5,424 bases of DNA, taken from Bradyrhizobium sp. Lineage in GTDB: Bacteria > Pseudomonadota > Alphaproteobacteria > Rhizobiales > Xanthobacteraceae. The DNA is taken from the NCBI GenBank assembly GCA_025960445.1, contig JAICIT010000220.1:1-5424 (forward strand), given 5' to 3'. The position numbers and the translations under genes are program-made. The notes below the pieces were generated by a model. It saw nothing but the letters and a program-made list of their open reading frames with translations, was not told the origin of the DNA and made no database searches. Shown piece by piece: positions 1-5,424 of this stretch (the first letter of the stretch is position 1; every line of letters starts with the position of its first letter).

Positions 1-487
1 CTAAAGCAACGCAGAGTTCGTACGACAGCTCGAAAAAGAAAAGCAGCATTGTCACGGGCACCCAAGGGACTGGTAGGGAGCCGATCTATAACAGCGCGCA
101 GTGCGGCCGCTTCCTCCGAACGGGGGAGACTCGCGCCGACAAGTAACAGGGGGCCAGCAAGTAATGACGGTAATGAGTCAGGCCAAGGTTCGAGCGCTCA
201 TCAAGAGGCTCCCCATACTGATCTCGGCGCGCCGTTATCGGTTCGCGCTGGTAGCCTCACCATCAAAAATATTTTGTCAGGTCACGCTGATGAAGCGAGC
301 AGAAGCTGTGGAGAGAGTCCTCGCGTAGGTAAGTCTCGAATTCGATTGCCTGAAATTGGAGGGCCAGCGGTAGATCAACCTCGGGATGTGCCAAGAAATT
401 TCCGCTTCCCTCCTCCGACCGGAGGATGTTTCCGTTAACCCATGGTTCATATTGCAACTGTCATCGCTCAATTCCCATCAGCAAAGC
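1..487. other. Leading region without a convincing gene
   Basis: This stretch of nearly 490 bases has no reading frame I can recognise on either strand, and it looks less GC-rich than the dehydrogenase genes to the right. A 129-codon frame (49-438, +) needs a TTG start, has no good ribosome binding site, and has a Ser/Gly/Pro/Arg-rich composition typical of noise. A shorter frame starting at ATG 164 (54 residues, strongly basic, ending at 328) has AGGGGG at 148-153, ten bases upstream, so it is the only small gene candidate, but I cannot support it further. Visible structure is limited to a 10-base AT palindrome at 266-275 and a tight inverted repeat TCCTCCG/CGGAGGA at 411-426 with a two-base centre. 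It may be promoter and leader sequence for the small exported protein at 524, or decayed sequence. I see no tRNA, no insertion-sequence ends and no clear sigma-70 promoter. Confidence 0.5.
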
Positions 488-523
488 ATGGTGAAAGCCC
501 TGCGAATAACTCCGGAGAATGGA

Positions 524-736
524 ATGACCAAGATTCTTGCTCTCGTATCTACAGTGGCCGCACTCGCTGTGCTCGGCACAAGCGGAATGGCGCCTGCCGC
601 CGGTCGTGATCATCGCGACGGCGCAGCGACATCAACTGCTGCAACGCCGGCGAAGCAGGGCCTGGCGGCTTACAACGACCAGTACCGCGACGTGAATGCC
701 CGGTCGAAGAAGTCCAAGAGCAAAAAGAAGCATTAA
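524..736 (+). CDS. Small putative exported protein with lysine-rich C-terminus
   Basis: This gene encodes 70 residues of unknown function. Residues 1-25 look like a Sec signal peptide: a lysine at position 3, a hydrophobic stretch from I4 to about G18, and a probable signal peptidase I site after A23-P24-A25. The mature part would be only about 45 residues, hydrophilic, with an Ala/Thr-rich section (34-43) and a very basic tail (62-69, six lysines with two serines, then a final His). I chose the ATG at 524 because GGAG at 514-517 lies six bases upstream and because it gives a compact signal peptide. An in-frame ATG at 488 would add 12 residues, and the frame stays open back to 386. A strong terminator follows about 66 bases after the TAA stop, which supports a real transcript ending here. 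It stands alone and converges on the nitroreductase gene. Short secreted proteins with a basic tail are common hypothetical genes in Bradyrhizobium-like genomes (from memory). A role in envelope or nucleic-acid binding would be a guess. Confidence 0.6.
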   Translation: MTKILALVSTVAALAVLGTSGMAPAAGRDHRDGAATSTAATPAKQGLAAYNDQYRDVNARSKKSKSKKKH

Positions 737-746
737 GAGGCTTCAA

Positions 747-769
747 CAAGAGCTTTTTTCTCGCTCTTG
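747..769. repeat. Short inverted repeat after the small exported-protein gene
   Basis: CAAGAGC (747-753) and GCTCTTG (763-769) form a perfect 7-base inverted repeat around a nine-base, T-rich loop. It begins ten bases after the stop codon at 736. The T-run is inside the loop rather than after the stem, so it is not a classical terminator on the plus strand. It may stabilise the 3' end of the mRNA or be chance. Confidence 0.35.
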
Positions 770-802
770 AGTCGCTCGAAATCCAAGCTGGCATATTTTC
801 GG

Positions 803-834
803 CGCCCGGTGCGAATTCGCACTGGGCGTTTTTT
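803..834 (+). terminator. Strong rho-independent terminator
   Basis: The arms 803-815 (CGCCCGGTGCGAA) and 816-828 (TTCGCACTGGGCG) are complementary over their whole length apart from one G-U wobble (808 with 823). They are followed directly by six T residues (829-834). In RNA the centre must open into a small loop, leaving a stem of about 11 pairs. The T-run lies on the plus-strand side only, so this should end transcription coming from the small exported-protein gene. It would not serve the convergent nitroreductase mRNA, because on the minus strand the hairpin is followed by A-rich rather than T-rich sequence. Confidence 0.88.
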
Positions 835-866
835 ACGAGCCCGCGTTCATTGAAGTTGTGCGGTCT

Positions 867-1589
867 CTACTCGTCAATGAAGGTCACCGTATCCGCAACA
901 TTCGCGCGTGTTGTGCGATAGCTGTTGGCCTTGTGACCGCGGTCCGGCAAGCCGAACGAAATTCCGCACACTACCCGCCGGTCGTCGCCCAGCCCGAAAT
1001 GCTTGCGCACCACTTCGGAATGAAACGCCAGCGCGGCTTGCGGCACTGTCGCGATCCCGAGCGCTTGCGCCGCAAGCATGAAGCTCGTCACGTAGCCGCC
1101 GCAATCAATCGCGCCGTATACGCCTAGCGCCTCATCGGTATGAACGATGGCGACATGCGGCGCGCCGAAGAAATTGAAATTCTCAAGTGCCTGCCTTGCG
1201 TAGGCTGCCTTGTCGCCGCGCGGAATCCCGAGCGAGTTGTAAAGCTGAAAACCGCTTTCCCGCCGCCGTTCGAGATAGACGCCGCGATATTCGCGAGGGA
1301 ATGGAAAATCGCCGCTATTCGGTCTGCCGCTTGACGCGGCGGCGTATATCACGTCGCGGAATTTCGCGGTCGCCGCGCCGGAGGTGATCGTGAGCTGCCA
1401 CGGCTGGCTGTTGCACCAGGAGGCAGTCTTTTGCGCTGCCGCCAATATCCGCTCGATGGTGGCGCGCGGAACCGGCTCGGCCCGAAAGGCTCGGCAGGAA
1501 AATCGTTCGCTCAGCAACTCGTCCAGGATTTCGATGCGCTGCTCGGAGCTGTGGCCGGTCGTCGCCGGTTTGTCGAGGGCATCCGGCAT
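867..1589 (-). CDS. Nitroreductase-family FMN oxidoreductase
   Basis: This gene encodes 240 residues of the nitroreductase fold, a family of usually dimeric FMN enzymes that transfer hydride from NAD(P)H to nitroaromatics, quinones, enones or related acceptors in the cytoplasm. The FMN phosphate-binding signature RFSCR is at 29-33 near the N-terminus. SWCNSQPW is at 57-64, a form I associate with PnbA-like nitrobenzoate reductases. GAPHVAIV and GVYGAIDCGGYV lie mid-protein, and GISFG is at 209-213 followed by the usual C-terminal ANSYRT segment. The length is normal and the frame is intact. The stop is TAG at 869-867. A GTG at 1595 would overlap the upstream dehydrogenase stop by four bases and add two residues. 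I prefer ATG 1589 because AAGGGAAGG (1603-1595) is then five bases away. Either start implies translational coupling to the acyl-CoA dehydrogenase gene. The substrate is unknown. Its place at the end of an acyl-CoA dehydrogenase operon suggests it acts on an unsaturated or nitro-bearing intermediate of the same pathway, but that is inference. Confidence 0.88.
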   Translation of the reverse strand: MPDALDKPATTGHSSEQRIEILDELLSERFSCRAFRAEPVPRATIERILAAAQKTASWCNSQPWQLTITSGAATAKFRDVIYAAASSGRPNSGDFPFPREYRGVYLERRRESGFQLYNSLGIPRGDKAAYARQALENFNFFGAPHVAIVHTDEALGVYGAIDCGGYVTSFMLAAQALGIATVPQAALAFHSEVVRKHFGLGDDRRVVCGISFGLPDRGHKANSYRTTRANVADTVTFIDE

Positions 1590-1591
1590 GT

Positions 1592-2836
1592 TCACCTTCC
1601 CTTGGTTGGGATCTTGTTGAAGGGCACATCCTTGTCGACGCGGATGTCGCCGGGTAGCCCGAGCACGCGCTCGGCGATGATGTTGCGGAGAATTTCGTCA
1701 GTGCCGCCGGCGATCCGGGTGGAAGGCGAAGACATTAGCATGGCCTGGAACTGGCCGGCTGCCTCGGCGGTATCGGGATCGTTCAGCATGCCGCTCGCGC
1801 CTTGCAGGTCCATCGCATACATCGCGATATCCTGAAGCATCGAGCCGGCCACCAGCTTACCGATCGAGTTTTCGGGTCCCGGACGCTCGCCTTTGGACAA
1901 GGCCGAGACCGCCCGGTAACTGGTGTATTTCAGGCCGCTGTTCTTTACCGCCCAGTTGGCGAGCTTGGAACGTGTGGCCCGGTCGTCGATCGCAAGACCG
2001 TCCTCCGTCATCAGGCTGCAACAGAACTCAAACAGCTCAGTGAAGCCGGTTGCCAGACGCGAGCCGATCGATAGCCGCTCATTCATCAGCGTAGTCAATG
2101 AGACATTCCAGCCGTCGCCCACCGCCCCAAGCCGCTGCGAGTCAGGCACGCGCAAGTCGGTGAAAAACACCTCATTGAATTCCTGCATGCCGTTGGCCTG
2201 CTTGATCGGCTTGACCGACACGCCAGGGCTTTTCATGTCGATGTAGAACATCGTCAGCCCCTTGTGCTTTGGCACAGTGGGATCGGTGCGGGTGATCAGG
2301 ATTCCATAGTCCGAGTAATGCGCCCCCGAGGTCCAGATTTTCTGGCCGTTGATGATCCAGTGATCGCCATCGCGCTCGGCGCGGGTGCGCAATCCCGCGA
2401 CATCAGAGCCGCCGGCCGGCTCCGAAAAAAGCTGGCACCAGATCTCCTCGCCCGACGCGATCTTCGGCAAATAGCGCCGCTTATCGGCTTCGCTGCCATA
2501 GGCCATTACGGTCGGACCGCACATGCCTTCGCCGATCTGGAACGGGCTGGTCAGCTTGGAATAGACGCCCTCCTCCTGCTGCCAGATCACCCGTTCAACC
2601 GGGCTCGCGCCGCGTCCGCCATATTCCTTGGGCCAGTGCAGGCAAACCCAGCCGCCCTGCGCCTTCTTTTTCTGCCAGGCCTTTGCGATCTCGACGATGT
2701 CGTGCCTCTGCAGCTTGATGCGACCGAGCGACGTCTTCGAGAGTTCCGCCTCGAATTCCTTTGGCGCGTTGGCATCGATCCACTTGCGCGCCTCGGCGCG
2801 GAAGGCGGCTTCCTGGGGCGTGTCATCGAAATTCAT
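1592..2836 (-). CDS. Acyl-CoA dehydrogenase, alpha-type (large) subunit, paralog 2
   Basis: This gene encodes 414 residues of an FAD enzyme that desaturates an acyl-CoA at the alpha-beta bond and passes electrons to ETF (family knowledge). The helical N-terminal domain is roughly 1-130 and includes HWPKEYGGRG. The beta domain carries SEPAGGSD at 138-145 and NGQKIWTSG at 163-171, which contact the flavin and substrate. E253 in the NER motif lies where isovaleryl- and long-chain acyl-CoA dehydrogenases place their catalytic base on helix G. The medium-chain position (YEGT) reads AGGT at 376-379, so there is no Glu there. The FAD motif RxxFG is replaced around 286-290 (RATRS), and QxxGGxG reads DLQGASG at 343-349. 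This is the pattern of alpha subunits in alpha2beta2 enzymes such as FadE26. Start ATG 2836 has GAGAGG at 2850-2845, eight bases away. It is about 79% identical to the neighbouring paralog without gaps. It lies downstream of a 140-base repeat-filled gap. The substrate is not identifiable. Confidence 0.92.
   Translation of the reverse strand: MNFDDTPQEAAFRAEARKWIDANAPKEFEAELSKTSLGRIKLQRHDIVEIAKAWQKKKAQGGWVCLHWPKEYGGRGASPVERVIWQQEEGVYSKLTSPFQIGEGMCGPTVMAYGSEADKRRYLPKIASGEEIWCQLFSEPAGGSDVAGLRTRAERDGDHWIINGQKIWTSGAHYSDYGILITRTDPTVPKHKGLTMFYIDMKSPGVSVKPIKQANGMQEFNEVFFTDLRVPDSQRLGAVGDGWNVSLTTLMNERLSIGSRLATGFTELFEFCCSLMTEDGLAIDDRATRSKLANWAVKNSGLKYTSYRAVSALSKGERPGPENSIGKLVAGSMLQDIAMYAMDLQGASGMLNDPDTAEAAGQFQAMLMSSPSTRIAGGTDEILRNIIAERVLGLPGDIRVDKDVPFNKIPTKGR
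1595..1603 (-). promoter_or_regulatory. Ribosome binding site of the nitroreductase gene
   Basis: On the minus strand AAGGGAAGG ends five bases before ATG 1589. It sits inside the last codons of the upstream dehydrogenase gene, whose TGA is at 1594-1592. With the alternative GTG at 1595 the motif would touch the start codon, which is too close, so it favours ATG 1589. The arrangement implies that ribosomes finishing the dehydrogenase promote initiation here. Confidence 0.7.
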
Positions 2837-2870
2837 GGGCCGAGCCTCTCATCTGCAATCAAGTCAACAG

Positions 2871-2968
2871 CTCATCCTCATGGTGAGGAGGCGCGCCTGC
2901 GCCGTCTCGAACCATGAGGCCGATATCCCTGCGAGAGGCCTCATTTGGCGAGGCTGCTCGGGATGAGG
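2871..2968. repeat. Nested palindromic repeat element between the two alpha-type genes
   Basis: Several arms of the same CCTCAT/ATGAGG theme occur within about 100 bases. CCTCATGGT (2876-2884) pairs perfectly with ACCATGAGG (2911-2919). Inside it GAGG (2885-2888) pairs with TCTC (2905-2908, one G-U), and GGCGC (2890-2894) pairs with GCGCC (2899-2903) around a GCCT loop. Overlapping this, ATGAGGCC (2914-2921) pairs with GGCCTCAT (2937-2944), and CCTCAT (2939-2944) pairs with ATGAGG (2963-2968). The outermost arms CTCATCC (2871-2877) and GGATGAG (2961-2967) are also complementary. The main hairpin matches, from memory, a dispersed palindromic repeat frequent between genes in Bradyrhizobium and Rhodopseudomonas, comparable in role to REP elements. 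In the operon mRNA it would fold between the two dehydrogenase genes and could act in mRNA processing or stability, or as a partial terminator, though no T-run follows. There is no coding sequence in the gap. Confidence 0.75.
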
Positions 2969-2976
2969 TCATCACT

Positions 2977-4224
2977 TCATGCCCGCCCCTTGGTCGGGAT
3001 TTTGTTGAATGGAACGTCCTTGTCCACCCGGATGTCGCCCGGCAATCCAAGCACGCGCTCCGCGATGATGTTGCGCATAATCTCGTCGGTACCGCCTTCG
3101 ACACGCGTCCCCGGCGCGCGCAACAGCATGGCCTGGAATTTCCCGCCCGCTTCCGCGTCTTCGATCCCGCTCAGCACGCCTGCCGCTCCCTGCAAATCCA
3201 GCGCATAGGCGGCGACATCCTGGATCATCGAACCGGCGACCAGCTTGCCAATCGAATTCTCCGGGCCCGGGCGCTCGCCCTTCGACAATGCCGAGATCGC
3301 GCGCATGCTGGTGTATTTCAGCCCGCTGGCCCGAACCGCCCAGTTGGCGAGCTTGGAGCGCACGTTGCGGTCATCGATCGCCAGCCCATCTTCGAGCATC
3401 AGGTTGCTGCAGAACTCAAACAGCTCCGGGAAACCGGTTGCGACGCCAGCGCCGATCGACATGCGCTCGTTCATCAGCGTGGTAAGCGAGACGTTCCAGC
3501 CGTCATTGACCGCGCCCAGCCGCTGGGCGTCCGGGATCTTCACATCAGTGAAAAATACCTCGTTGAAATCAGACTGGCCGCTGGCCTGCTTGATCGGTTT
3601 GACTTCGACGCCGGGACTCTTCATGTCCAGGAAGAACATGGTCAGCCCCTTGTGCTTCGGCACATTGGGATCGGTGCGCGTCAGCAGTATCCCGTAATCC
3701 GAATAATGCGCGCCCGATGTCCAGATCTTCTGCCCGTTGATGATCCAATTATCGCCATCGCGCTCCGCGCGGGTGCGCAGCCCGGCAACGTCAGACCCGC
3801 CGGCCGGCTCGGAAAATAACTGGCACCAGATGTTTTCGCCAGACGCCAACGGCGGCAAATAGCTTCGCTTTTGTTGTTCGCTGGCAAACGCCATCATGGT
3901 CGGGCCGCACATGCCGTGGCCGATGATGAACATTCCGCTGAGCTTGCCGAACGGGCCTTCCTCCTGCTGCCAGATCACGCGCTCGATCGGGGTTGCGCCG
4001 CGGCCGCCATATTCCTTGGGCCAGTGCAGGCAAGCCCAACCGGCATCGGCCTTCTTCTTCTGCCACGCTTTGGCGACCTGGAGAATGTTGGCGCCCTTGA
4101 GCTGGGTGCGGCCGAGCGACGACTTGCGCAACTCTTCTTCGTATTGCTTTGGCGCGTTTGCCGCGATCCAGGCCTTTGCCTCGGCGCGGAACGCGGCCTC
4201 CTGCGGGGTGTCATCGAAGTTCAT
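2977..4224 (-). CDS. Acyl-CoA dehydrogenase, alpha-type (large) subunit, paralog 1
   Basis: This gene encodes 415 residues with the same architecture as its downstream paralog: HWPKEYGGRG in the N-terminal helical domain, SEPAGGSD at 138-145, NGQKIWTSG at 163-171, and helix-G catalytic candidate E253 (MNERMSIG). RxxFG is lost (RNVRS, 286-290) and QxxGGxG has degenerated (DLQGAAG, 343-349). It differs from the paralog in having Glu at 376 (VEGGT), one residue before the canonical medium-chain Glu position. The frame stays open for 96 codons upstream to 4512, but that extension runs through the beta gene in another frame and has no dehydrogenase character. ATG 4224 gives the same N-terminus (MNFDDTPQEA) as the paralog and has AAGGA nine bases upstream, so it is the start. 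The beta gene ends 26 bases upstream, consistent with one mRNA and a stoichiometric alpha-beta complex. The likely partner is the small subunit. The substrate is unknown, perhaps a bulky, dicarboxylic or branched acyl-CoA. Confidence 0.93.
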   Translation of the reverse strand: MNFDDTPQEAAFRAEAKAWIAANAPKQYEEELRKSSLGRTQLKGANILQVAKAWQKKKADAGWACLHWPKEYGGRGATPIERVIWQQEEGPFGKLSGMFIIGHGMCGPTMMAFASEQQKRSYLPPLASGENIWCQLFSEPAGGSDVAGLRTRAERDGDNWIINGQKIWTSGAHYSDYGILLTRTDPNVPKHKGLTMFFLDMKSPGVEVKPIKQASGQSDFNEVFFTDVKIPDAQRLGAVNDGWNVSLTTLMNERMSIGAGVATGFPELFEFCSNLMLEDGLAIDDRNVRSKLANWAVRASGLKYTSMRAISALSKGERPGPENSIGKLVAGSMIQDVAAYALDLQGAAGVLSGIEDAEAGGKFQAMLLRAPGTRVEGGTDEIMRNIIAERVLGLPGDIRVDKDVPFNKIPTKGRA

Positions 4225-4233
4225 TTGGCTTTG

Positions 4234-4238
4234 TCCTT
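4234..4238 (-). promoter_or_regulatory. Ribosome binding site deciding the start of alpha paralog 1
   Basis: AAGGA on the minus strand, nine bases before ATG 4224 and inside the 26-base gap after the beta gene's TAG stop. It supports ATG 4224 over the much longer open frame that continues to 4512. Confidence 0.65.
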
Positions 4239-4250
4239 GCTCGTCAAATG

Positions 4251-5378
4251 CTACGCCGCATTCCTCTTGCGCATGCGATCGATCAGCGCGTCCTCCCAAT
4301 AGGAGAGACTGCCGAGCGACAGGGCCGTCGCGTTGGAGCGGCGGTAATACAGATGACAGTCGAATTCCCAGGTGAAACCCATGCCGCCATGGACCTGGAT
4401 GTTGTTCTTGGAGCAGTGCTGGAACGCCTGCGTTGCGCTGATCCGCGCGGCCGCGGCGGCTTCCGGCAATTCCGAGGCATTGGTCGAGAGCGCCCAGGCG
4501 CCGTAGTAACAATTGGATCGAGCCAGGGTCGCGGAGACGTACATGTCGGCCAGCATATGCTTCACCGCCTGGAACGAGCCAATCGGCCGGCCGAAGGCAA
4601 TACGATCAAGCGCATAATCGCGACCCATTTCCAGCGCGCGGTCGGCGCCCCCGACCTGTTCGAAGGCCATCAACACCGCGGCCCGATCGAGCACTTGCGA
4701 CAGGATGCTCCAGCCTTCATTGGCCGCGCCGAGTGGCTCGGCCTTGCAATTCTTGAAGGTGACTTCGGCCTGCCCGCGCGATGGATCGACATTGGTCAGC
4801 GGCTTGGCTTCGACGCCATCGGCCTTCATGTCCACCAAAAACAAGGATATGTCGGTGTCGCGCCCGGACGAGCCGGTGCGAGCGGCGACAACCGCAAAAT
4901 CGGCAATGACGCCATCGGGCACCGGCTTCTTCACGCCGTTGAGGCTGCCTCCCGACGCGGACAGCTTGATTGCTTGCGGCGACGGATTGCCCTTGCCTTC
5001 AAATAGCGCAAACGTGCCGATCGCATCGCCTGACGCAATCAGCGGAAGCCATTTTTGTTTTTGCGCATCGCTGCCGGCGAGCAGGATCGCTTCGGCCGCG
5101 AGATAGACCGTGGACGAGAATGGCACGGGCGCCAGCGCGCGTCCCATTTCCTCCGCGACGACGCAGAGTTCGAGATGACCAGCACCAGCGCCCCCGAATT
5201 GCTCCGGAATGGCCACGCCGAGAAAGCCCATCTCGGCGAGTCCCTTCCACAATTCGCGATCATAAGCCTGCTTCCCGTCCACGACGGCGCGCACGACTTT
5301 TGGCGAGCATTTTTCCGCGAGGAATTTACGAGCCTCATCGCGGAGCTGTTTCTGTTCGTCGGAAAAATCGAAATTCAT
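4251..5378 (-). CDS. Acyl-CoA dehydrogenase, beta-type (small, FAD-anchoring) subunit
   Basis: This gene encodes 375 residues with an intact acyl-CoA dehydrogenase fold. The N-terminal helical domain includes AIPEQFGGAG at 56-65, followed by a beta domain and a C-terminal four-helix domain. The ADP-of-FAD motifs are canonical: DRIAFGRPIGSFQ at 258-270 (R259, F262, G263) and QVHGGMGFTWE at 328-338. In contrast, the middle-domain SEP-x-x-GSD motif is replaced by a segment around 127-135 (FEGKGNPSPQ), and the flavin-stacking WTS motif is replaced by KKPVPDG at 150-156. The helix-G catalytic site reads LDR (D231), and the YEGT site reads SLGS (354-357), so no catalytic Glu is evident. This matches non-catalytic beta subunits such as FadE27 or PimD-like small subunits (family knowledge). 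Start ATG 5378 has AAAGGTG seven bases upstream. It is the first complete gene of the operon and ends 26 bases before alpha paralog 1. A homomeric enzyme is unlikely given the lost motifs. Confidence 0.9.
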   Translation of the reverse strand: MNFDFSDEQKQLRDEARKFLAEKCSPKVVRAVVDGKQAYDRELWKGLAEMGFLGVAIPEQFGGAGAGHLELCVVAEEMGRALAPVPFSSTVYLAAEAILLAGSDAQKQKWLPLIASGDAIGTFALFEGKGNPSPQAIKLSASGGSLNGVKKPVPDGVIADFAVVAARTGSSGRDTDISLFLVDMKADGVEAKPLTNVDPSRGQAEVTFKNCKAEPLGAANEGWSILSQVLDRAAVLMAFEQVGGADRALEMGRDYALDRIAFGRPIGSFQAVKHMLADMYVSATLARSNCYYGAWALSTNASELPEAAAAARISATQAFQHCSKNNIQVHGGMGFTWEFDCHLYYRRSNATALSLGSLSYWEDALIDRMRKRNAA

Positions 5379-5390
5379 GCTGGTGCACCT

Positions 5391-5424
5391 TTATGGCTGT
5401 CGTTTCGGGCTGCGTCGAAACATC
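5391..5424 (-). CDS. Possible 3' end of an upstream operon gene (partial)
   Basis: One minus-strand frame entering from the window edge is open for ten codons and ends with TAA at 5393-5391, 12 bases before the beta subunit's ATG. The TAA overlaps the ribosome binding site AAAGGTG (5392-5386), a typical layout within operons. The last residues would be RRSPKRQP. It is too short to recognise, and chance openness is quite possible. Confidence 0.22.
   Translation of the reverse strand, partial: MFRRSPKRQP

Noticed and set aside
49..438. 129-codon plus-strand frame in the leading region
   Set aside because: It needs a TTG start without a good ribosome binding site, has a low-complexity Ser/Gly/Pro/Arg composition and no recognisable motif.
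803..834. Bidirectional terminator shared with the convergent nitroreductase gene
   Set aside because: The T-run exists only on the plus-strand side of the hairpin. On the minus strand the hairpin is followed by GAAAATATG-like sequence.
2264..2917. 217-codon plus-strand frame antisense to alpha paralog 2
   Set aside because: Another antisense shadow that runs from inside the dehydrogenase gene into the repeat-filled gap. It has no motif or supported start.
2871..2968. CRISPR array or insertion-sequence ends
   Set aside because: The arms are inverted rather than direct repeats, there are no regular spacers, and there is no transposase reading frame in the 140-base gap.
2914..3819. 301-codon plus-strand frame antisense to alpha paralog 1
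   Set aside because: High third-position GC in the true minus-strand gene keeps the antisense frame open. Its translation is rich in Arg, Ala and His with no family motif, while the opposite strand is a clear dehydrogenase.
4225..4512. 96-residue N-terminal extension of alpha paralog 1, which would overlap the beta gene
   Set aside because: The extension has no dehydrogenase similarity and is out of frame with the beta gene it overlaps. The paralog starts at the equivalent of ATG 4224, which has its own ribosome binding site.
4149..5006. 285-codon plus-strand frame antisense to the beta subunit
   Set aside because: Same antisense shadow effect. It spans a gene boundary and has no recognisable domain.

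Overview
The window looks like a chromosomal piece of an alphaproteobacterium, most likely the Bradyrhizobium/Rhodopseudomonas group (Nitrobacteraceae). The reasons are GC-rich coding sequence with strong third-position GC, tightly packed lipid/acyl-CoA catabolism genes, and an intergenic palindromic element of a style I associate from memory with those genomes. The taxon is an inference; there is no rRNA or marker gene here.

Layout. Positions 1 to about 487 show no convincing gene. Positions 524-736 (+) encode a 70-residue putative exported protein with a signal peptide and a lysine-rich tail. It is followed by a very strong rho-independent terminator at 803-834. Everything from 867 to 5378 is on the minus strand and reads as one operon, transcribed from right to left: a small (beta-type) acyl-CoA dehydrogenase subunit (5378-4251), a large (alpha-type) acyl-CoA dehydrogenase (4224-2977), a 140-base gap filled by a nested palindromic repeat, a second alpha-type acyl-CoA dehydrogenase (2836-1592), and a nitroreductase-family flavoprotein (1589-867). 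The spacers are 26, 140 and 2 bases. The first 46 bases upstream of the operon's first visible gene may hold the tail of a further upstream gene.

How the genes work together. The three dehydrogenases are not equivalent. The two alpha-type proteins keep the flavin-contacting middle-domain motifs (SEPAGGSD, NGQKIWTSG) and a helix-G catalytic glutamate (NER, E253), but have lost the Arg-x-x-Phe-Gly and Gln-x-x-Gly-Gly-x-Gly motifs that hold the ADP half of FAD. The small protein has the reverse pattern: those two FAD motifs are intact, and the middle-domain and catalytic motifs are gone. This complementarity is the signature of alpha2beta2 acyl-CoA dehydrogenases such as mycobacterial FadE26-FadE27, and of the large/small subunit pairs of dicarboxyl-CoA pathways. 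The unusual point is one beta gene followed by two tandem alpha paralogs (about 79% identical by hand alignment), which suggests one beta subunit could serve two alternative catalytic subunits. The substrate cannot be read from the sequence; bulky or atypical acyl-CoAs are the family expectation.
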